A stretch of 34,623 nucleotides of DNA from Bacteroidota bacterium (GTDB lineage Bacteria > Bacteroidota > Rhodothermia > Rhodothermales > Bin80): positions 1 through 34,623 of the forward strand of contig JAPPNA010000159.1 in NCBI GenBank assembly GCA_028873925.1, given 5' to 3'. Positions 8,782 through 16,515 of the stretch are shown here, one piece after another. The position numbers and the translations under genes were made by a program. A model generated the notes under the pieces. That model worked only from the letters and a program-made list of their open reading frames with translations. It was not told the DNA's origin and did not search any database. Positions within the stretch are counted from its first letter, which is position 1, and every line of letters begins with the position of its first letter.

Positions 8782-8843
8782 TGATGGCTGATACCGCGGT
8801 AACGGGATTCCACAGATAAACCTTGCAGGTCAGCAGTGGACCC

Positions 8844-8861
8844 CGCAGGCTTCAGTCTGCG
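8844..8861. terminator. Short hairpin between convergent genes
   Basis: Seven-base stem CGCAGGC/GTCTGCG with loop TTCA (one G-T pair) in the 116-base gap between two converging genes. There is no T run on either side, so a factor-independent terminator is only a possibility. Confidence 0.25.
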
Positions 8862-8897
8862 TTGCCCTGGCCTGAGAACCGGATGCAACCCTGCCCA

Positions 8898-10109
8898 TCA
8901 CGGCACGCCCGGCCGCTCAATGCGTGCTACGACGATGGTATTGGCTCCATCCTCATCCGCGCCGAATCCATACAGGACTCCCTCCATGACAACGGGCTCA
9001 GTGTTCACGTCCAAGGCGAACGGCAGTCGTAGCTGCCCAAGAAATCGTCCGTTAGCATCAAAGACATCAAAGAGGCGACCTTCATCGTCGGACTCCACGG
9101 CAACCCGCTGTACCCAGAGACTGCCCATATCGTCAACGAAAAAGGACGAGACGACCGGTTTGGAATTGGGGATGCGCGACAGATCCACCTTTCCTCCCTG
9201 ACGGGTAAACCATTGGAGCCGATCACGTGCCCGTGCCTTATCCTGGGCCGTCACCGGGATGGGCTCAAATTCCATGGTCACTTTTCTCAGCACCTCGCCA
9301 GTCGGTGTGATTTCGGAAAGCTCGTAGGTGCCGGTATAGAGTGTCCAGAAGTGGCCGCTCGTTGAGAACCTCCATTCAAGGGAGCCTTGGTAAGGGATAC
9401 CTGCCCAAATTCGCCCACCATTTTCTGTTACATGTTCAAAAGATTCATTCTCCACAGGAGATGCTGGAATCGTAACGGTATCAATCGGGGCAAATGATGC
9501 GTCAAAGCGTGCCAGCGCAAGGTCGTAGTCTTCGCCAACATCAATCAGAACGGCCCCGTTGTAGCGTCCTACACGATCCAAGCCGCCCGGATAGGGCCAA
9601 TAGTCCCAACCGGTGCTGTTTATATATTCCCGCCGCTGATAAATGCCGTTTGAATCCAAGGCAGTCAGCTGTCCCTTCGGCATTTCCATAACCCAGATTT
9701 CTCCTTTCGGGCTGATGTCCACCGCACTGGCTCGTTCGAATTCGCCGGGTCCGGTGCCCTGACCTCCGGCCGTACGGACGAATGTTCCCTCAGCGTCAAA
9801 GATGTGTATTTCCTGGGACTGATTGTCCAGGACGTATACGCGTCCATTTTGGTCAACATCAAAAGATCGGATGGAACCGAACAGGATGTCGCCGCTGCCA
9901 AGCCGGAATTTCTCCACTACCTGCCAGGTCTCGTCGTGTGACCAGTACGGTGTTCCGGCATTATGGACTGCCACGGTACCTGATGCCAGCGTATCAATTG
10001 TGCCGGTCCAGGCGGAAGCAGCGTTGGTTCCCGCATCATCGGCAGGTGTACATCCGAGGAAGAGCAGGATCAGTGCTGAAAGAGCCAGCGGGAGGAAATG
10101 ACGAGCCAT
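8898..10109 (-). CDS. Six-bladed beta-propeller lipoprotein, copy 1
   Basis: A 403-residue lipoprotein with a signal peptide and lipobox L-F-L-G-C (cysteine at about 20), followed by a propeller made of repeats of the NHL/6-bladed type (RSFDVDQNGRVYVLDNQSQEIHIFD, AVDISPKGEIWVMEM, LFDVFDANGRFLGQLRLP). Proteins of this kind are numerous in Rhodothermota, Bacteroidota and Gemmatimonadota and have no established activity; binding of a ligand or partner at the outer membrane is inferred. The neighbour at 10374-11588 is a close paralogue. Residues about 34-157 are encoded by DNA identical in both copies, while the C-terminal half has diverged clearly. A third, broken copy follows. All three point the same way with their own upstream regions. 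Confidence 0.88.
   Translation of the reverse strand: MARHFLPLALSALILLFLGCTPADDAGTNAASAWTGTIDTLASGTVAVHNAGTPYWSHDETWQVVEKFRLGSGDILFGSIRSFDVDQNGRVYVLDNQSQEIHIFDAEGTFVRTAGGQGTGPGEFERASAVDISPKGEIWVMEMPKGQLTALDSNGIYQRREYINSTGWDYWPYPGGLDRVGRYNGAVLIDVGEDYDLALARFDASFAPIDTVTIPASPVENESFEHVTENGGRIWAGIPYQGSLEWRFSTSGHFWTLYTGTYELSEITPTGEVLRKVTMEFEPIPVTAQDKARARDRLQWFTRQGGKVDLSRIPNSKPVVSSFFVDDMGSLWVQRVAVESDDEGRLFDVFDANGRFLGQLRLPFALDVNTEPVVMEGVLYGFGADEDGANTIVVARIERPGVP
9640..10010. repeat. Perfect 371-bp repeat, member 1
   Basis: By line-by-line comparison every base of this block matches 11119-11489 (constant offset 1479). It lies inside the coding sequence of lipoprotein copy 1 (residues about 34-157). 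Single-base differences start immediately at both ends (9639 and 10011), and divergence increases on the 3'-coding side. Such a sharply bounded identity within older duplicates fits recent gene conversion. Confidence 0.9.
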
Positions 10110-10171
10110 CGTAGTCTGCTACCACTTTCGTAAGCCTTGTTTACCGTGATCTTACGGGCCCGGTTTCTCCC
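10110..10171 (-). promoter_or_regulatory. Conserved upstream block of lipoprotein copy 1
   Basis: The 62 bases before the start codon align without gaps to 11589-11650 upstream of copy 2, with about nine differences, and similarity stops abruptly after GGTTTCTCCC. On the coding strand it contains TAAGAT, a weak -10-like hexamer, and no clear -35. It probably carries the promoter and leader of the lipoprotein genes, but the exact elements cannot be fixed from sequence alone. Confidence 0.4.
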
Positions 10172-10373
10172 GTGGATATTCAGATGGACTGTGGCCACCT
10201 AGGCGGCGCGTAAGTCCCCCTCAGCTAGCGGATTCAAAAAGGGGCAGGAGCAATAGGTCTATTCAGGAGGTCCGCAATCAGCCACCCGGAGCTCCGCCAT
10301 CCGTATGTGCTTTGCGAAATCAGGTTGTCAGGAATAGTAATCCCGCGGCCCTGCGGTGCGGACAACCGGCTCA

Positions 10374-11588
10374 TCATGCCGCACCTGGCCGTTCAATGCT
10401 TGCAACGACGATTATGCTGGCTCCATTCGCTTCCTCACCGACTCCATACAGGACTCCGTCCATTACAACAGGATCTACGCGCATATCCAGGGCGAATGGC
10501 AGTCGTAGCTGCCCAAGAAATCGTCCGTCGGCATCAAAGACATCAAAGATGCGGCCTTCATCGTCGGACTCCAAGGCAACGCGCTGCACCCATAGACTGC
10601 CTATATCGTCAACGAAAAAGGACGAGACGACCGGTTTGGTATTGGGGATGCGCGACAGATCCATTGAGCCTCCCTGACGGGTAAACCATCGGAGCTGATC
10701 ACGCACCTGAGCCTTATCCTGAGCCGTGACGGGGAGGGGCTCAAAATCCAGAGTTACTATTCTCAGCACCTCGCCCGCCGGTGTGATTTCGGCAAGCTCG
10801 TAGGTGCCGGTATAGAGTGTCCAGAAGTGGCCGCTAGTTGAAAACCTCCATTGATGGGAGCCCTGGTACGGGACGGCTGCCCTTATCCTACTTCGACCAT
10901 CATCCATTAAGTGCTCAAAAAACTCGGGATCCACCGGACGCATTGGAATCGGAACGGTGTCAATCGGGGCAAATGATGCGTCAAAGCGTGCCAGCGCAAA
11001 GGTATGGCCTTCGCCCATACGGTTGTACACGGCTCCATTGTAGCGGCCCACGCGATCCATACCGCCCGGATAGCGCGAATAGGCCGTCCCGGTGCTGTTC
11101 ACATATTCCCGCCGCTGGTAAATGCCGTTTGAATCCAAGGCAGTCAGCTGTCCCTTCGGCATTTCCATAACCCAGATTTCTCCTTTCGGGCTGATGTCCA
11201 CCGCACTGGCTCGTTCGAATTCGCCGGGTCCGGTGCCCTGACCTCCGGCCGTACGGACGAATGTTCCCTCAGCGTCAAAGATGTGTATTTCCTGGGACTG
11301 ATTGTCCAGGACGTATACGCGTCCATTTTGGTCAACATCAAAAGATCGGATGGAACCGAACAGGATGTCGCCGCTGCCAAGCCGGAATTTCTCCACTACC
11401 TGCCAGGTCTCGTCGTGTGACCAGTACGGTGTTCCGGCATTATGGACTGCCACGGTACCTGATGCCAGCGTATCAATTGTGCCGGTCCAAGCGGAAGCAG
11501 CGTTGGTTCCCACATCATCGGCAGGTGTACATCCGAGGAAGATCAGGATCAGTGCTGAAAGAACTATCGGGAGGAAATGACGAGCCAT
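10374..11588 (-). CDS. Six-bladed beta-propeller lipoprotein, copy 2
   Basis: A 404-residue paralogue of the gene at 8898-10109. The signal peptide and lipobox (ALILIFLGC) and the propeller repeats are intact, and no frame damage is visible. The first ~157 residues are almost the same as copy 1. From the Y-P-G-G-x-D-R-V segment onward the two differ at many positions, yet keep conserved stretches such as WRFSTSGHFWTLYTGTYEL and KPVVSSFFVDD, which argues for continued selection on both. Likely outer-membrane or periplasmic anchored by lipid. Function unknown. The arrangement suggests tandem duplication followed by partial homogenisation. Confidence 0.88.
   Translation of the reverse strand: MARHFLPIVLSALILIFLGCTPADDVGTNAASAWTGTIDTLASGTVAVHNAGTPYWSHDETWQVVEKFRLGSGDILFGSIRSFDVDQNGRVYVLDNQSQEIHIFDAEGTFVRTAGGQGTGPGEFERASAVDISPKGEIWVMEMPKGQLTALDSNGIYQRREYVNSTGTAYSRYPGGMDRVGRYNGAVYNRMGEGHTFALARFDASFAPIDTVPIPMRPVDPEFFEHLMDDGRSRIRAAVPYQGSHQWRFSTSGHFWTLYTGTYELAEITPAGEVLRIVTLDFEPLPVTAQDKAQVRDQLRWFTRQGGSMDLSRIPNTKPVVSSFFVDDIGSLWVQRVALESDDEGRIFDVFDADGRFLGQLRLPFALDMRVDPVVMDGVLYGVGEEANGASIIVVASIERPGAA
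11119..11489. repeat. Perfect 371-bp repeat, member 2
   Basis: Partner of 9640-10010, identical by eye over its whole length. It encodes residues about 34-157 of lipoprotein copy 2. The third, degenerate copy retains only diverged similarity over the same part, so the homogenisation affected copies 1 and 2 only. Confidence 0.9.
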
Positions 11589-11650
11589 CGCAGTCTGCTA
11601 CCGCATTCGTGAGCTTGATTTAACGTGATCTTAAGGGCCCGGTTTCTCCC
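11589..11650 (-). promoter_or_regulatory. Conserved upstream block of lipoprotein copy 2
   Basis: Counterpart of 10110-10171, roughly 85 percent identical over 62 bases and ending at the same GGTTTCTCCC. Conservation of non-coding sequence directly before the start codon suggests that it holds the promoter or leader. The pseudogene copy 3 does not show an obvious equivalent. Confidence 0.4.
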
Positions 11651-12147
11651 GGACAGTGTCCAAAGTGTCTAATGACAATTTTGGCTGGGGTCAGCGACAA
11701 ATTACTCTACCTGTTGGTTTCGGTAACCCTGGCCAACGCCGCTGGGTTTAGGCAGGTGATGTAACTCACTGAAGATTCAAGGGATTACGGGGTAGATGGG
11801 GAGTCACATGGTGATGGGGCCGTTGTCACCCGGCTTCCAAGATCCAATTGGCACCAAACAGAGCTGCGTGTGATTCCCACCCAGCATTTGGTTTCAGAAA
11901 CGGGCAGGAGGAATTTGTCCATCCAGGAAGCTCCGATTTCGCCCTTCTTGCTGCAGGCGGAAGCGGTCTGTCAGCTTCGCACTACTGCGGGTAGACCTAT
12001 TATCGCAATAGCGGGGGAGGGCAGCCTGTGATTTCGGACACACGGCAGATTCAAATTCACTCTGCAGCACGTGAATCAGGGTTGTGGCCTTCGAATGTTG
12101 CCCGCCCGCGCTGCTCCGTGTGGCCAGTTCTATTGGCAGCAGGTAAA
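11651..12147. other. Non-coding stretch between lipoprotein copies 2 and 3
   Basis: About 500 bases with no convincing gene on either strand. Open frames are short, lack family resemblance and overlap one another. I see no tRNA-like fold, transposase remnant or terminal repeats. It may be decayed sequence left over from the duplications that made the lipoprotein array. Confidence 0.5.
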
Positions 12148-13484
12148 TCAGGGCTGCAGTCTGGATCCGGGCCGTTCAACAGTTGCCACGACCACCGAGG
12201 CCGCTCCGCTTTCATCTGTGCTGATTCCGTACAGGATTCCGCGGCGGACAATAGGTTCGGGGTGAAGCGTCAGGCGGAAGGGGAGCCGAAGCGTGCCGAG
12301 GAATCGTCCGTCGGGGTCAAATACATCAAAAAGGCGGCCTTCCCCGTCGGGCTCCAAAGCGATGCGGCCTACCCAAAGATGACCGCTATCCTCCGCAAAT
12401 AACCCCAACACCACCGGCTTCGTGCTGGGAATCCTGGTCAAATATACACTGCCTCCTTCCTGAATAAACCAGCCCAACTGATCACGCACTCCTACTTTTT
12501 CCTCCGGTGTGACCGGAATGGGATCAAGTTCCATGCGCTCACTACGGAGGACCGATCCATTAGGTGTGATCTCGGTGAGTTCATAGGTCTCGGTGTTGAG
12601 CGTCCACAAGTTGCCGCTGTTTGAAAACCTCCAGTGAAAGGATCCCTGGTACGGGACCGTTATGATGAGACGTACATCGTTTTCCAGAACATGTTCAAAC
12701 ACTTCGGAATCAAGCGGACTCTCCGGGATGGCTACCGTATCAATGGAGGCGAACGATGCATCAAAGCGCGCAAGCATCAGGTCTGAGAAACTGTTGATAT
12801 CGGTCAGCACTGCCGCATTGTAGCGCCCGATTCGATTCAGTCCACCCGGATAAACGGAATTAACTTAGCCTCTGCTGTCTACTGATTCGATTCGCTGGTA
12901 CAATCCGTCGGCATCGAGTATCGTCAGCTGTTCCGTGACCATTTCCATGACCCAGATCTCTCCTTGCGAGCTGATGTCAACCGCACTGGCTCTTACGAAT
13001 TCGCCGGGTCCCTCCCCCTAAGTGCCTGCCTTACGGACCCGTGTACCATAGGCATCAATGATGTGAATCTCCTGGGATGGATCTTCCAGGACATAGATGC
13101 GCCCGTTCGGACCAACATCAAAGGACCTGATGTGGCGAACAGAATAGTGTTCGGCCCGGTGCCGGTACCGATCTGGAGTCTCTCTGTGACCTGCTAGGCG
13201 GGTTCGGAAGATCAGTGCTGCGCATTTGAATTCTGCACGACGATTTCGCCGGATGCTGAGGTATTAATCGTGCCGCTCCATTCGGGGTTGACATCACTAC
13301 CATGGGTCGCGCAGTTAGCAGCGAGCAGAAACAGGGCCAATACGGACGCACCTGGCAGCAACAAGGGATACTGCCTTATCGCACCAGAGCCCGCCAAGGT
13401 ACCATATCTTGGGGTGGCGGAGGCGATCCTACCGGGTTCAATTAGCATTTCTTGAGGACTTCTATCTGACTGGGATTGAATCAT
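12148..13484 (-). pseudogene. Degenerate third copy of the propeller lipoprotein
   Basis: The reverse strand keeps the order of the intact paralogues: a signal segment with L-A-A-N-C lipobox and WSGTINTSASGE, then QVTERLQIGTGTGPNTILF, RSFDVGPNGRIYVLEDPSQE, ASAVDISSQGEIWVMEM, and a long intact C-terminal half (12148-12810) ending in V-E-R-P-G. It is broken by an in-frame TAG at 13194-13196 where the paralogues have tryptophan, a frameshift at about 13125-13135, a TAG at 13018-13020 and a TAA at 12865-12867. A 220-codon frame starting at an internal ATG (12810) remains open, but it lacks a signal peptide and half the propeller. Because several lesions occur, a single sequencing error cannot explain it. 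Confidence 0.85.
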
Positions 13485-13852
13485 GCTCGGGCGGGACGAC
13501 TACGGTTCGACCAAACCCCCTCTGCTGATCGGTCTGAATGTTCCTGCTGCTACGTACTGGAATGGACTGGGCTCCAATCCGCAAATATCGTACCGGTACA
13601 TCGATCCAGTGGCGGTGCGCCGGCAGGTTCACACCCCGGCATTTGGGCTGTTGAGGTGCGCCGGACAGTTGCACAGGGTGCCGCATGGCCAGCGATCAGG
13701 CCGGATTGCCAGTCCCGACCGGTTAGAGTACTTCGGGTCAGTTCGTAGCGACCGGCGTACCGATACTGCGGCGGTATGCCTGTGCCGCGGGGGTCTAAAC
13801 CGCTGACGAGTACTGCACCCAACGCACATCAGATGCCCGAGTGCGAAGGGAT
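13485..13852. other. Gap between pseudogene and aldo/keto reductase
   Basis: About 370 bases. Several overlapping open frames of 60-107 codons exist on both strands, but none has a recognisable motif, signal peptide or start context. I see nothing supportable; decayed coding sequence is possible. Confidence 0.45.
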
Positions 13853-14830
13853 TCAGTGTCCGATCACGCGGTGCGGCACGTACGGGGCCTCCAGCGTCTG
13901 GATTTCGTCTTTACTCAGTTGCACGGAAAGAGCGCGAATGGCCGTATTCAAGTGTTCCAGCTTGGACGTACCCAGAATCGGAGCCGTGACCCCCGGCTTG
14001 GACAACAGCCAGGCCAGCGCGATCGTGGCCGGAGCCTCTCGCCGCGCATTGGCGACTTTCCGCAACGCACCCACGACGCTGGCATCCTCAGGATGTGTAT
14101 AGCGCTCATGCATCAGGTAATCACTCTCCGCGCGCGGGGTGGCCGGCGGATCTTTGAGGGATTCCGCCCTCGCCAGCAGGCCGCGTGCCAACGGGGACCA
14201 GGGAATGACACCGAGCCCTTCCTCCAGACAGAGGGGAATCATTTCGCGCTCTTCTTCGCGGTAAAGCAGGTTGTAATGATTTTGCATTGACACAAAAGCC
14301 GCCCAGCCGTTCCGGGCGGATACGCCCAGCATTTTCATCAGCTGCCAGGCGTACATGGAGCTGGCTCCTATATAGCGCACTTTTCCCTGCTGAACGAGGG
14401 TATCCAGCGCGGCCAACGTCTCCTCAATCGGCACACTGGGGTCAAAGCGGTGGATCTGGTACAGGTCAATCGCATCCACGCCCAGACGTTTGAGGCTGGC
14501 CTCACAGGACTGGATAATGTTCTTTCTGGACAGACCGCCGCAATTGGGCCCCTCCTCCAGTGGGAAAAACACCTTTGAGGCCAGCACAATCTGGTCTATA
14601 CGGGCATAGCGCCGGAGCGCCCGCCCCGTAATTTCTTCGCTGATCCCCAATGAATAGATGTCCGCGGTATCAAAGAAATTGATGCCGTGCTCCACCGCGG
14701 TTTTGAAAAAGGGCTGCGACTGCCGCTCATTGAGCAGCCAGGGCTGCCAGGAGGTGTCCCCAAAGGACATGCAGCCCAGGCAAAGCCTGGAAACCTCAAG
14801 TCCTGTGCTGCCTAATCGCGAGTACTGCAT
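13853..14830 (-). CDS. Aldo/keto reductase
   Basis: A 325-residue cytoplasmic NAD(P)H-dependent oxidoreductase with the AKR TIM-barrel pattern. The catalytic tetrad is visible: D54 and Y59 in NFFDTADIYS, K86 in LASKVFF, and H127 in DLYQIHRFD. The later VSMQNHYNLLYREEEREMIP and VIPWSPLARGLLA segments are typical of the AKR11/12/14-like, YghZ/YajO-type group that reduces aldehydes. The substrate cannot be told from sequence. It is transcribed divergently from the DUF1800 gene with a 61-base AT-rich gap, so the two may share a regulatory region. Confidence 0.93.
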   Translation of the reverse strand: MQYSRLGSTGLEVSRLCLGCMSFGDTSWQPWLLNERQSQPFFKTAVEHGINFFDTADIYSLGISEEITGRALRRYARIDQIVLASKVFFPLEEGPNCGGLSRKNIIQSCEASLKRLGVDAIDLYQIHRFDPSVPIEETLAALDTLVQQGKVRYIGASSMYAWQLMKMLGVSARNGWAAFVSMQNHYNLLYREEEREMIPLCLEEGLGVIPWSPLARGLLARAESLKDPPATPRAESDYLMHERYTHPEDASVVGALRKVANARREAPATIALAWLLSKPGVTAPILGTSKLEHLNTAIRALSVQLSKDEIQTLEAPYVPHRVIGH

Positions 14831-14853
14831 CGTTTATGGAAATTCCGGCATCG

Positions 14854-14882
14854 TTGCACTAATATAGATACAGCCAAATATT
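14854..14882 (+). promoter_or_regulatory. Possible promoter of the DUF1800/DUF1501 pair
   Basis: TTGCAC at 14854-14859 and AATATT at 14877-14882, separated by 17 bases, resemble a housekeeping -35/-10 pair in an AT-rich divergent gap. Transcription would begin only a few bases before the GTG at 14892, which would favour the ATG at 14910 or a nearly leaderless mRNA. Bacteroidota promoters often deviate from this consensus, so the call is tentative. Confidence 0.25.
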
Positions 14883-14891
14883 CTGTAAGTC

Positions 14892-16514
14892 GTGAAACAG
14901 TCCGGCCCGATGCTGGAAGTGCCTGAGGAGTATCGGCACTACTTTGCCCTGCGCGGCAAGAGAGTACCTGCCAGCAAGGAGCTGCCTCCGCCGGCTGCTT
15001 TGTCAGGCGGGCTGGAGCCGCTTACGACTCCACTGACCAAACGGCAGGTTGCTCATCTTCTGAAGCGCTCGGAATTCGGCGGTACGCCTGAGCGTCGGGC
15101 GGAGTTATCGGGCCGGGAAGCTCCCGACGTAATTTCCCGAATGGTCATCGGTGCGAAAGCCCAACCGGTACCCCCGCCGCCCACCTGGCGTGCCACCTAT
15201 CCACCCTGGAACCGATCCGCGGCGGAACGACAGCGATATTTTGATCTGCAGGAAGAGTGGTTTGATGAGCTGATCGGCACCTGGATCACGCAGATGGTGC
15301 GAGGCGGGCTGAGAGAAAAGATGATGCTGTTCTGGCATGACCATTTTGCCACGGAGCGGGGCACATATTTCTTCTCCATCATGGCCTGGCATTACCTGCT
15401 CCTGCTCAATCAGCATGCTTTGGGGGATTTCAGGGCCTTCGTGCTCCAGATGGGCCTTAGTCCGGCGATGCTGGTGTACTTGGATGGTCGGCTCAGCACG
15501 CTTGAAAGCCCCAACGAAAATTACGCGCGGGAGCTATTGGAGCTCTTCACAATGGGGCAGTATGACAAGGATGGGCGACCCAATTACACGCAGGATGATA
15601 TTGTGGAGATGTCGCGGGCATTGACGGGATACACGGTTGACTACGGGGATTTTACTTCCCGTTACGCATTGGAGCGAGCCGATCAATCAGAGAAAACCAT
15701 TTTGGGCCGGACAGGGCGATTCAATTTTGGCGGGGTCCATCAGCTCATCTTTGAAGAGCGGCCGCGCCAGATTGCGGAGTTCATCGCCAGAAAGCTCTAT
15801 TCCGCCTTCGTCTATGTAACGCCCAACGAGGAGGTGGTTGAGCAGATGGCGGACATCTTTGTCGGAAACGATTTTGAAATTGCCCCCGTAATGGAGGCCC
15901 TGCTACAAAGCCGACACTTCTTTTCAGAGGAGGTGATGGGTACCGAAATCAAAAGCCCGGTAGCCCTCTATGTGGGCTTGTTCAAAGATATGGGCGAAAA
16001 AGTACCGACCCCTTGGGGGCTGACCCTGGCGCGATGGCATATGGGGGAGCTGTCCCAGCGGCTGCTTAATCCGCCGAATGTGGCGGGCTGGCCGGGATAT
16101 CGGAGTTGGATTTCCACCTCCACACTGCCGGATCGCTGGGAAAAGCAGGAGTTCCTGCTCCGGGGTGCAGTGCTGGAGTACAGACTTTCGGGTCTTGACG
16201 TAGCCCGCAAGCTCGTAGACCCCGACGATCCGCTCGCTGCCTTCAAGGTTCCGGTGGCCCTGGCGGAGCATTTCCTGTCCGTACCGCTGGAGGAGATGGA
16301 ATTTGACGCTCCCCGGGACTTTTCCGGAGATCTTGAGACTTTTCCGATCCCGGAAGAGGTCTTGAATGGGCCGGCTCATGTATTGGAGCTGACCAGGATT
16401 TTCCTGGGAGGATTCCCCTGGTACGTATGGAACCTGAACCGACAGGGTATTTCCTTCGGCATGCTGCTCTATATGCGGTGGCTAACGAGCCTTCCAGAGT
16501 TTCAGCTGACCTGA
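14892..16514 (+). CDS. DUF1800 family protein
   Basis: A 540-residue protein of the DUF1800 family, marked by LTKRQVAHLLKRSEFGG near the start, MMLFWHDHFATE, the LDG....SPNENYARELLELFTMG block and a NPPNVAGWPGYRSWI segment in the C-terminal half. No biochemical function is established. The family is nearly always next to a DUF1501 gene, as here (one base between stop and start), and the two are thought to act together in the envelope. I see no obvious signal peptide, so export is uncertain. The start is either the GTG at 14892 or the ATG at 14910 (MLEVPEEY); the longer form is given. Confidence 0.9.
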   Translation: MKQSGPMLEVPEEYRHYFALRGKRVPASKELPPPAALSGGLEPLTTPLTKRQVAHLLKRSEFGGTPERRAELSGREAPDVISRMVIGAKAQPVPPPPTWRATYPPWNRSAAERQRYFDLQEEWFDELIGTWITQMVRGGLREKMMLFWHDHFATERGTYFFSIMAWHYLLLLNQHALGDFRAFVLQMGLSPAMLVYLDGRLSTLESPNENYARELLELFTMGQYDKDGRPNYTQDDIVEMSRALTGYTVDYGDFTSRYALERADQSEKTILGRTGRFNFGGVHQLIFEERPRQIAEFIARKLYSAFVYVTPNEEVVEQMADIFVGNDFEIAPVMEALLQSRHFFSEEVMGTEIKSPVALYVGLFKDMGEKVPTPWGLTLARWHMGELSQRLLNPPNVAGWPGYRSWISTSTLPDRWEKQEFLLRGAVLEYRLSGLDVARKLVDPDDPLAAFKVPVALAEHFLSVPLEEMEFDAPRDFSGDLETFPIPEEVLNGPAHVLELTRIFLGGFPWYVWNLNRQGISFGMLLYMRWLTSLPEFQLT

Positions 16515-16515
16515 C

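Noticed and set aside
13485-13852. Possible fourth lipoprotein copy or other decayed gene
   Set aside because: I could not find any of the propeller motifs or the lipobox pattern in any frame.
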